Shown: positions 39,901 through 51,900 of the stretch, piece by piece
Layout of the letters: each line of letters begins with the position of its first letter
How positions within the stretch are numbered: the first letter of the stretch is position 1
Assembly: GCF_023101765.2 (NCBI RefSeq)
Contig: NC_064217.1
Coordinates: 5,208,001-5,272,000 of the forward strand
Reading direction: 5' to 3'
DNA: 64,000 nt
DNA from: Spodoptera frugiperda
Lineage: Eukaryota; Arthropoda; Insecta; Lepidoptera; Noctuidae
Translations under genes and position numbers: made by a program
Notes under the pieces: model-generated
Seen by the model: the letters and a program-made list of their open reading frames with translations, nothing else
Told to the model about the DNA's origin: nothing
Database searches by the model: none

Positions 39901-42900
39901 AAATATTACATACCATGTGAATACCATAATAATGTTAACGTTCTGAGAACTATTATCATACCAAATTATAATAAATTCTCCGAAAACTAGTTGAAATTCT
40001 AAATTATCGTATCACAGGCCCGCTTCTTATATTTTTTCTTTCGAAGCGAATAGAGACGATTTTCAAGTATCGATGGCCTAAAAATTAAATGACAGCATAT
40101 AAAGCAGTAAATGACTACTGTAATGAAGAACAAACGTGAGACCAACGTATCAAAGACATACAGCCTAAAAAAAAAAACAAATAACCAATTCCATTAACGC
40201 TTAGTGTGTACTTCGATCGGACTAAGAACACTATTAATAATAGCGTTTCAATCTTCTATTCTCTCTATACACTCTTCTTGATTGAAATCTGTAAATAAGA
40301 AAAACGTCTGTTACTTTTTCACTGACTATAATGTAATCTGACCGAAAACATGGAACGAAGTAACGCAGCCTGACATGGATGGCTTGACAAGAAGGACCAA
40401 GCGATACTGGAACTGGAAATGCCGCGAGATTTTAGTCACTTTTTGTCTAAAAGAAATTGTTTTAGATCCATGCTGACAGCCACTTCCACCTGAATGATTT
40501 ATGGTCTGTGCCGCTCTTTGGTTGCGTTCGATTTTTGAAAATATTTCATGGAATAATAAACAATATAGATGCGTTCGTAATTTGCAAGTTCCACCGATTT
40601 ATCATTAAACTGTCAAACGTTGATGCAATGCATTAAGAATGAACTTATGAATTTGTATTTGGAATACTGATTTCAAACTCCTTAATTTATTTCAAACTTT
40701 CTTTGTTTTTCGTAACATTTTTCTGTTGACGTCTTTGGCTAAATAGATTCCTACAATTTCATACAATTCTATCAACTTACTGACTTTAAAATTAAATAGT
40801 TTCATCGTCCATAAATCCAGGAGATAATACCTCAATCTCCTACAAAAGATAAACTAGCAAGTAGTTGCAGTTAACCACATTGAGTAGTAACATGAATGTC
40901 AAAGAAGGCATACCGTAAACGTTTTTTCATTTGCATTCATAGAACAATAGGCGACAGGAAAACCTTTATAAAGTTTTAAAGTAATGTATTTGTTTATCAA
41001 ATGGTACTCAGTTTGTGCTAATTAAATAAATGCTTTAACATTTAAATCACAAGTCACATAGTCAATAAACACAAGCGTCAAATGTCATGACACCATTCAG
41101 GATCAATTTGCAAGAGCTCTGCACGGAAACATTAAGCTTCCCTCAGTTCTCAGTTATCTCCGTTTTTTCTCGTTAAAACGTTAACGATGTCGTAAAAAGT
41201 GTTTCTTTTACAATTGTCCGTACAATCGGGGAACACATCAACCTTCCTCCCTTACCTTTATAGCGACTCCATAATATCATATTTCCACAAAATCGATGCC
41301 TTCAGCAATCTCATAACGAATATTCAAATCGACTTTGTTTGGGCCTTTTTATTAAAATTCATACCTTTTTGTTGTGTGGCTGCAAATGTGGCTATGAAGA
41401 GAGCTTGGGCTTTTTGGGAATTTGTATTGGCTTAAGAATGGTCTCAATTTTAAATTCAAAATTTTCGTGTAACATAAACGGTTATTTCGCCTCTGCTGTG
41501 AACACCTTCGGTGCGCTAATTGGCTGGCTCGAATAAAACCAACCAATCGGAGCGCCGAACGCGGTCTCGTTTCGATTAATTTAAACGTAAAGCAAACTCA
41601 TATAATTGCTACGGTACACTCACATTTCTACATTACTGTACACTCTTATGTTATGTGATAAACGTCCGAATACTGAAAATATCGTGCTTTCTCTAAAGAA
41701 TATGTGGTGACAGAACTATTCTTGAAAGCGTCTTAAAATTGAGTGACATTTGAGTATTTGACAAAAAAGTAAGTAAGTATTTGGCATTCACGTACATTAC
41801 ATAACAATCGTAATATTATAAATTACAATCCTAGATAATTGTGTCGTTACATTAATTTACATTGAAACTTTGCCAAACCAAACTGTCACTTTATAATAGA
41901 CGTATGCGACTGGCCTTACACATACATATATAATACTTATATACGTCTGTACCTATATGTAACATTCACCCACAGAAGGTAATGTGCGTAATACGCATCA
42001 GCCGTGACATCACCTACTCTACGTCAGGCCATAACCGTCCAATTTTCATCTCCATTTTATTTGCAATTTCCTCTCAACTACTTTAACATACGCTACTATA
42101 ATATAATGTAACGACACGACTTCTTTTCCTTGAAGTAGGCTTTTTATGATAGATACGAGTTTAGATATAACTTTTTGTATATTCATTTTCATATGAAACA
42201 TCTAATGTTTTTAGGTTTTTGGATAAGACACAAGATAAAACTGATGTATCGGTTGATTTTTGTACGGAAAGGTTTATAATCTAGGTTTTAAACACAAAAC
42301 AGTGCGTTCAGTAACCAATTTTACTACTACCAAATCTACAAACTAGTCTAAACTAGTGCGTGTTTCACAAATCCAATAATGCTTTCCACGATCAAAGAAA
42401 AGAACGCGTGAGTCTCTTGTTAGCCCGTGAGTCACAAACGCAACATAAAATATTCCCGAGCCGCAACCCGCGGCGAATACATGTATGTAGCTACTACTAC
42501 ATACCTACGAAAGTTTATGTCTTCTTTATTAGGTAGTAGAAAGACAGTAAAATGTGTTCTCATCAAACGAAATGCTCGTCTAGTCTGCTGTTTTGTTACT
42601 GAGGTGAAATATCGAACTATGTGATGTATGCGAGCTCACGCATAGGAAGGATGTCTTCAGGGAACATATGTACGAGGTGTTATAAAACAGATTTATGATC
42701 TTGAAATTTTGCTTCAGATCATCCCAATATATTTTAGAAAATAATGACACCAACATGATAATAAATCTAACGTGTGTTTTCATGAGATTTTGGCACTTAA
42801 CTGCTTCTTGTGGGTTGCACACGTATCTCCAATTGGCAGCTATATTATACAAATACAGGCCCGATCTTAATACATAACTAAGGACAATCAAGGAAGTTAT

Positions 42901-45900
42901 CAAAGATTACCAACTAAAGAAACACCATTGCAAGAAATTCTGAGAAAACATCTATCATGTAAAATTGTCAGTCCCATGTTTACTTCTGACCGACTGTCAA
43001 TCAAGCAATAGATACGTATCGAACCCTCTCTAATATTAATTAAGCTTTCGAAACCACTAATAGTCATAAACAATTCATTGGCTACAGCACACAGCCAGGT
43101 TGAACCGCCATTGAAATATTGAAGAACCCAATTAAGTGGTCGATTTCTGGTACAATTTAAGACTACCAACCTTAAAGGACAATAGACTACTTTGAATAAA
43201 TATTGATTTGTGAAAAGAAAGAATAAAATACACTGGAACATTTGAAGATAAAGGTAGCCACTTCAAATAGCTGAAGAATTCAAGTGGATCCTTCATAATA
43301 TTGAGTTCGCTTGGTAATGGCAATTTATTATCTTATTTTAACAAAACGAGAACGAACGAGAACAAGCTTTCTTGCTACCGTAAGTAGTATAAAATGTAAT
43401 ATAAATTATGTATTACTTTATACCGTAAACTATTTAAATCAAAACATTGTCTACTTACTTTGTTAGTGGTCTTCTTATTTGTGGAACTTTCCCAAGTAGT
43501 TATCTAGTTAGGAAAATTCCAGGAGTAACCACGGCCGCCACGGTACTGAGTGTAATCTAACTTTGATCGAATATCAGTAAATTACGTGAATCAAATGCTC
43601 ATGTGTTCGTGATTAGGTATATGTAACGACTAGATGACTACTAAAGTGTTACTTGTAATGTTTTTTGGAATAGATTCCGGATTGAGTAGTTATCGTTACC
43701 TATTCAGAAATATTTCAAAATATTGGCGATTCTGTTCACAGCAAAAATAACGATATTAAGTAATCTATTCGAATTTTCCGTTCCCCCAATCGGATCGAAA
43801 TAGATTAGAAGTGTCCCTGGAGAAACTAGATTCGTTTCCGAAAAAGTATTCATATTAATCCGGATAACGGTTCTTCTTAATGTCTCTCCACGAAACGATC
43901 CGAGCGAATGGTCTGATCACTTCGTAATTGAGGAGAGGTAAACATCTAAGCACTTTATAGAGTTCGCGAGTGAGCCAAAGTTGTTCACTTCTTCAGTAAG
44001 TTCACGATAAATATTTTATTTGTAATGCCCCCCGACATTCGACCGTTGACGGCCTCTGTTCTATTATTTGCGGAATTTTCTCCATTAAGATATTAAAACC
44101 GGTCAAGTGTGAGTCGGTACGAGGCTTAGAAATACGAATGGTTCCGTACTACCATGTAATCATGTCAGTACTATAGTAGTTATAATACTACAGTGTATTG
44201 TGTATCCTTGTTTTTAATCTGAGAATAAATGTCTTTCTTTCTTTCTATTATTGATGAATGCACATCCCCTTGAAAATTATCCAATAATCTGACTCGATAT
44301 GTATATTACGCGTACTTTATGTAAATAAGGGCTTGGTGCACTTGAATACACTATAACACTGAGACGAATAGACATAAATCAAAGCCCTCTTTTTGGCATT
44401 TTATGAACACTAAGCTCTAATAAACTGTATAAGTAGTTCCATAATACCTCTTTATTTTTAGTAATAAATCTAGTTCATCAGTAAAGTGGATATTTTTACT
44501 GTAGCTGGACATCAGGGACCATTGTATGTAGGCTGAGATAGGAAAGATAATGAGCACTGTCCCCAAGGCCCTTAGCGATCGTACTCCGATCAAAGACACC
44601 ATGCTAGAATAAATTGCTTCTCTCTTCCTTATTTTATTTTATACAGTAATAACAACACTACCTCTAACAAAACATCACCTCGCCTTTCTATAAACGGTTA
44701 CGATCATTTGCTATGTACATTCTGTTTGTTTACTCAAATAATTGTTAGAATAAGAAAACGATTATTGTAATCAAATGTGAAAGTTTATGTTTGATGTTTA
44801 TGACTGAATCACGCAAAAGGTGAAACGTATGTATATAGATGAAATATAGTTCAAAGATAGATAATGGTCTTCTAGACCATTAACCACACATTTCCCACGG
44901 AATTGATTTTCCAAGCTAATTAAATTTAAAAGCTTATAAGTGTTAGTTAGTAGCTAATAATAAGATATGGGAATCAAACTCATTTCAAGCTTATTGTATC
45001 TACTATCACTTGACAGAAGATACAGTTTTGAGATAATCTCTCTCAGTTTTACTTGATTGAGTACATAAGATTCTATTTATTGGAATACCGTTTAAGTTAT
45101 TTGCCGATTTGTTATGAAACAGCTCAGAGAATGAGACGGTTCTATTGAGTATGAGTGCCATTGGTTGTCAAAAGGAAAGTATTTTATTTAACACAACAAT
45201 AAGCAACTGTTAACATTGTATATTAGAACATTAAAGGTACGAACCGAATAACAAGTTTGTAATTTAAGTTTGTACATCGATTTCTGTATTAGGTACAAGA
45301 GTTGTTGAAACGATGTTAAGCTGAGAATATTGTATTTGCTACAAACTTGCTTACATAGTGTTTAGTTAGTCTATAAGTCTCAAACAACGCCGTGAGAATT
45401 ATCGAAAACTATATGAATAATATCAGAAAGTACATTATATAAAAGGCGATTATTATATTAAATAATAAAAATATCGTAGTGGCCCGGCAGTATACGATGC
45501 GTCGCGACGCCCGCTTCTCATGCTTGAGGGTTCGAAACTTACCAACGGGAAGAATATGTACTTTCTAAGATCATTTAGACACAACTGACAAACCGTAAAG
45601 GAAAACATGACATAACATAAGGGACATTGGGTTTATTATTTCTGTTTATAAGTTTGAAATTGCTATCCCATATTGAACAAGCGTGGTGATTAATGCTCAA
45701 ACCTTCTCCGTGTGAGAAGAGACCTTTGGTCAGCAGTGACCACTTATATAGGCTGTTGATGTGATTATATTAAAGAAAATTAATATCTAATTTCAGGTAT
45801 TCATAAAATCGGAATTGAAAGTTGGAGTAATCTACGTAAAAGAAAACCAGTACACAGAAGAAGAAATTCTGGACAATAACGAAAACTCGCCGATGTTTGA

Positions 45901-48900
45901 AGAGTTCTTGCAAGTTTTAGGAGAGAAAGTCAGACTTAAAGGTAAGAGATGAATCACCTTACCTATGATCCATTCTAAAAGAACTCTTATAAACATTTTG
46001 CCCTGTGGCAGACACAATAAAACAATTTTGCAGTTGCCTATGACAGTAAAAGTTCTTATTGCCACACTCAGAGTCATTTAATGATTACTTAAACTATTCC
46101 TTAGTAACGATTTTGTATCAAAAACAATTGCTAAACTCTGAGTTAGACTATACAATTATTATAAAAAATAAACAATATAAACATAATAAAATAAGACACA
46201 TTAAAATTCCTCGTATTTCTCCCAACAACATGCTTCATCTGAAACAAACTTCAACTCACAACTTGATGTTTACAGGTTTTGATAAATACAAAGGCGGCTT
46301 AGACACGGTCCATGACCTGACTGGCTTATACTCAGTGTACACAAATTGGAGGGGGATAGAAATCATGTTCCACGTGTCAACCCTATTGCCTTACGAGAGG
46401 CACGACCCTCAGAAACTACAAAGGAAACGTCATATAGGCAACGATATAGTTTGTGTCGTTTTCTTGGAAGCCGATAACACTGCGTTCTCTCCAGCCTGTA
46501 TCAAGAGCCACTTCTTGCATACGTTCATATTAGGTAAGGAGTTTATTGGATTGTGTGACTTATTTTTTAAGAAATTCAAATCAGTTTCTATTATTTCCTC
46601 CTAAAGGTACAAATGGTATTTTTCTATACTATTTACAATCAGTACCGACAAAGTTTTGCAAGTCGTCTAATAGTAAAAAGTCAACGAAATTTTAAGGACA
46701 ACAGCAACATCAGAGGCGTCAAGAGTGCCGAAATTGGTGCACAAATATTAAACACCTAAATGATAAATGATAAATGATATTTATTTTGCAAATAGGTTAT
46801 AAAATAACACTTTTACACGTCAATCTCTTAAATAACTAGATGAGGCCGGCATTTCCTATCCGACTACTCTGAGAAGAAATGCCGAAACAAACTCAGAGGT
46901 CATAGTCTCTTTTAAAGTCCAGACGAAATCAATTTACTACTTTGTGACTATTATATCCAATGCCATTCAGTATTATTACAAATACAAGCAAAATGATCTA
47001 ATGCAAAAAAAGAACTAATTGTATGTAATCATATTAAATTCATCATAACTGAAACAGTTTTGTTTACATACCTTACTGAGACGCTTGTTTCTTATAGCAA
47101 CTGTAGACATTTATGTCTCAACAACATTAGTTCTAGTTCCAACAGTCCTAGCAAGAAGTATCAAGTCAATCACTTAGGAATCATTGTTGTATCTGCCAGT
47201 TTAACTTTATTTGGTATACCACTGATTTTGTTTGTATAGGTATTTCTTCTTTTTCTTTTCGAGACTTTAGTAGGTAATCATACTATTAAACATTTACAGT
47301 GCGAGTATCAGCCAAGATTAAACGCAGACCAACGCGATACGAAGTTTCAGTGGTGACACGAGATGAAGTGGGCGCCTACAAGCCTTATTTGTGGGAGCAA
47401 AGCGTTTTCGATAAGGGCCCTATGTTCAGGTAATAAAACATCATTTGGCTTAACTTAATATCTATCAATTAATCAAATCACTTCTATGGTCTTTAACTAA
47501 AATGATGTATTTTCATAGACTATAATCGTGTTCAATGTTCTTTTCATATCTTATATTTTTATCTTCCTTAGAACATCTGCTACTATTATATCATACAGTT
47601 GAATACCGTAACCTCATAAAACCATTGACGCGGTTAAACTCAACCCGAAACTAAACGGTTTAGTTAGCAAATCAACTTAGCAGCTTACACCGAGTTAGCA
47701 CCAATATCCACACAGCTACCTAAACGCTTCCATGAGAACTGCAACTAACTGTTGCAGTTAGTTTTACCCAGCTTTGATCAAGTTATAATTGACCACAGTC
47801 AAAAGCTTTGGACGAAGATACATAATGAGTAGTTTGATAACTAGTATTTAACTAACAAAGTTCATATTAGATAGAGGGGAACTAAATGAGCCAGACTTTT
47901 GATCTGAGATTTGCATTTACGTTATACCTAGTTTAGTCTACCAATATTTTAGTTTCAAATTACTGGGCACTTTTTGTTAATCATTCACCAGGATTTGGTT
48001 GATAGTTCTATCCTATTTTAATAAGATAATGTCTCATTGCTATGTGTGTATTTAATTACATCTTAATCAGCTCCATTAACTTTTCTTTGATTTACAAGAT
48101 TTGAGAGATGTTTAAAATATGTGAACATAATCTTTTAGAACTTGGTATTACTTTCTAAGTCTAGCTTTTCATTCTCTAACCAAAATTTCCAGGGAATGGT
48201 TGCTGACTAAAATAGTGAACGGAGAAAGAGCTTCGTACTCCGCGCCCAAATTCGCGAGAATGCAAGAAAGAACGCGCAGTCAAATGCTGGAAGACATCGT
48301 TGCTAACTTGCAGAACCACGCTGAGACTGGACAAATACCGAAACCTTACCGAAGAGGTTAGTTGATATAATTGTTATGCATTTTTTGAGTCAATGACACC
48401 ATAGCGCTATCGAAATTCGTATCTAAAAGAAAAGTTTACACATAAGCTCGATAGATGGCGTTGGGATCTAGTTAGATGGCGCTATAGTTTTGCTACAAAG
48501 GTACGAGCTAAATATTTCTATGGTATTTTACTGACATAATACATAATTATAATTTATAAAAAAATATATACTTTCATGACAAACTAAAACAACCAACTCG
48601 TTATAACAAAATATTATGTTTAAAAATAAGGCACTCAATGCTTTATCGATCAAGTGGTCACAAGAACGACTGCTGAACCCTTGTTCTAGAGTCCTTGCTC
48701 TTGGGTTCAATTTCCGGATAAGATACAATTTCGGGTTTAACGGTTTTTGAATTTTTTCAACAGTAACACGATGTGCTTTCTTCCTCAGGATCATGGCGAC
48801 CCATCGGTCACATGCGACCGTCTTCTCCACTCCTGGACTCAGTACGAGACCAGTTCGAAGACTACGACCAACTGGCGAAGGACTTCACGAGGGTATTCCT

Positions 48901-51900
48901 CAACAGTGAGCTGAACATGGCACAGAACGCCCAACTATTTGACGTGGTCTTCCTCGTGGGACAGTCGAAACAGAAGACCAAGTTTATTGGTGTTAGAGCT
49001 ATACTTGGCGTGAGAAGCAGGTGATTATTTTTCTTCTTCTTCTGAAAGTTCCTAAAGAAGTAGTTATGAACTGTATACCTATACATTCCTGAAGGTGTAC
49101 TTAACGTCTTTATATTCTGGAGAAGCATTATTTATGAAAATAAATTTAGTATATGTTATTCTATAAAAAAAAAAGAAAAAAATAATATAAAAAATATGCT
49201 AATAGAATAAAGTAAAAAGTAATAAAAAAAATCCAGTTTGATGCCATCGATTTCAAGCTATGGTGTCATTACACTACCAGAAAAAAGAATTAATTTGATC
49301 GCTATTACCTAAAGGGGTGTTTTTAAAATAGACACAATTAATATATATACACTATTATCATATTAAATTCCAGGGTATTTCAAGAGATGCTATACGGTAT
49401 CCAGACGGGTTTCGGTTCCCCTCAAGTCCCGGTTGCTGAACTGTTGGCGCGGCCAGCACCTACACTTCTCTCTCCGACTCCTGCAAGGCAAAAAAGTAGT
49501 AACTTCTTGCAAGTTCCTGATATTGAATCACCAAGGTAAGATACATTATGTATTTAAGAATCCCTAAAACGTTACATAGACTTTCTTTAACAAAGTTACA
49601 TTAGAAAAATTATATGAACGACTTTAGTCTTTAGTCAATAAAATTAAAAAAGACAAGCATACCGTGAGGAACCAACTGAGTGTTATTAATTTTTCTTCTA
49701 AAGTCAAATGCAAATTATTAAAATGGGATCGAAATATGAATCCAAAAAGTTGATCGTTTCAGCAAATCGAGGTTGTCATAATTCCGAAAATAAACCTGTC
49801 ATAACTGTGGCCAGAAAACGATTTGCAATAAGATATAATTACCTTTATGATTCACCATTACTCATTAGATATAGACACATGATCGAATCTGTCTGCCAAG
49901 AATTGAAGTCCATTTAAGTGAATTATGAAACTCTGGGCATCGCAACGATTTTTACGTTCAGTGTCGTTCCAGTTATTGCTTAACCTCTTGCCTGTTAGTA
50001 TATTATGAGACACAATAAAAAATACATTGTGTCTCGCGCATACCTGCGTTCCGACATACAACGGGTTAAAGTTAGACAGTAGACTAAACAGTCAGGCAGT
50101 AGACAGTAGACACACTACACGACGAATTTTTCTTTAACTGTAAATACAAGACTTATTACATTCCTATCACAATTATAACTATGTACGGTACCAAAAAGGT
50201 GGCCATCACATTTAATGTACCTCTGCCTTCTGTCGTAGAAAAAAGTCATCATAATTAATTGTTCGTTGTTAAAAAGTTCTATTGAACTGAACTAGATGGC
50301 GTTATTAGATGACGTCATAATGTAAATCGCGGTGTTAAGATTCTCCGTCGATAGACCATATCCCTATCAAAATTTTGTATTATACAGTTTGAGATTGAAC
50401 AGTGATCAATAAATATAATTGTACCTATGTAGAAGACTTCAATTAATTCTCCCAATTATTAGAATTATTAAGATATTTTCACACAATACCCCAAAATGAT
50501 TGTTTTTAAAATTACAGGCCAAAAAGCGTTCCTAGTTCTCCAATGGTGAAGCGCGCTTTCTCCAGATTGGGTACCATAACAGCGGGCTGGGGACGATCAA
50601 TTCGCAAACAACACTCGCAACTTAACGCAGAAGATAAAAAGAAATGGGCGAGTTCCCAAGATTGTTCCAGTAAGTAGACCATAATACCTATAGTACAAAT
50701 AAAAATAAATACATTACTTGCTATAGTCTGTTATCTTATCTGCAATCTGGTTGTCCGGAGAACATTCTCTCGGCTTATTTTTTAACAGTAACCGAACCTA
50801 TAACATTATTCCTAGCCAATTTCATACACACTGCAGTTTTATTTTATTGTTAGGTATAGTTCTTAACATACTCACATTCAAAAGCATGTAAGGAACATTG
50901 TACAATGCATTCATAATAATGGTTATGTCACCATGTCCTGTATTTGTTCTATTTTCATTCACAAGTAACATTGTGTTTATGGATATTATTCGTATTGACT
51001 TTGTTTTACAAAATACATGTAAATACAAAGTGGGACATTCCTTAGCATACCACAAAGCGCCTTAAATAAATCCGTGAGCAACGTTTATCTGACTGTAGTA
51101 ACATTTCATACATTGTATTGCATAGTGTTATTTTTGTATGTAATGTTTTACTATAATTGTTTACAGATAAAGAAGGAAAAGATAAAGAAAAAGACAAAAA
51201 CGCAGCTCTTGCTGTACCGAGACTATCCGTTTGCGCTGACGCACAAAAAGTCGATCGAGCTAAACTGGCGCAAACAGAGGTAAAATTAAAAAATGTTCAC
51301 TTCTATTTTTAAATTTCCTTGTGTAAAAATAACATCGATCACATATCCAACAATTGTTTACTATAAATAGACGTGACGATTGTTCTGTTTGTTTTCCAGT
51401 TTTCAATAATCGAGTTCGATCCTGAAACTTTCCGCATCCTCCTGGACTACTTGCACACCGGCAGCTGCCCACTGACCTGCGCCTCTATACCAGGCCTCAT
51501 TTGTGCTGCAGAGCATTACGACCTGCCTGAATTACTACAGGCGTGTTTCCATCATGCTAAACAATTCCTTAGAATAGAAGTGGTATGCACGATGCTCATA
51601 TCATTAGAAAATTACTACTGGCGATATACGTCAGCCTCGGAGTTGGTAAACATGATCCTGGCCTTCATCGAGCAGCGAGCGTACGCCCTGTTCCAGACTC
51701 CGGAGTTCCTCAACCTGTCCGAGTCCATGGTGCAGATGATCATGTGCCGGAACCTCGAAGTACCGGAGGTGAGGAAGTTCGAGGCGATGCTCAGCTGGGC
51801 CCGGAACAAGATCAAAGCCAAGTCCGCCAATAAGACTGATGCCAAAAATGAATTTAAATGCACAATGGAAAGATTAGCTAGAGACCTGAAGCTGTATAGG

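Larger units (their letters stand above)
37770..45796 (+). other. Intron (8.0 kb)
   Basis: Bounded by gtaagt and atttcag. Mostly AT-rich with no supported ORF. It contains a somewhat GC-richer stretch at 38380-38470 of unknown nature, a repeat at 41560, a repeat block at 44100-44250 and a SINE at 45478-45771 that almost touches the acceptor. Confidence 0.8.

Noticed and set aside
46059..46604. A single 181-codon ORF around the catalytic exon
   Set aside because: Only 46276-46533 matches Rap-GAP; both sides are intron with good splice sites.
48640..48740. SINE or tRNA-like element with gggttcaatttccgg
   Set aside because: Only a box-B-like motif; no box A at the right distance and no tail or duplication.
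49708..49917. 69-codon intronic ORF
   Set aside because: Not in phase with neighbouring exons and no homology recognised.
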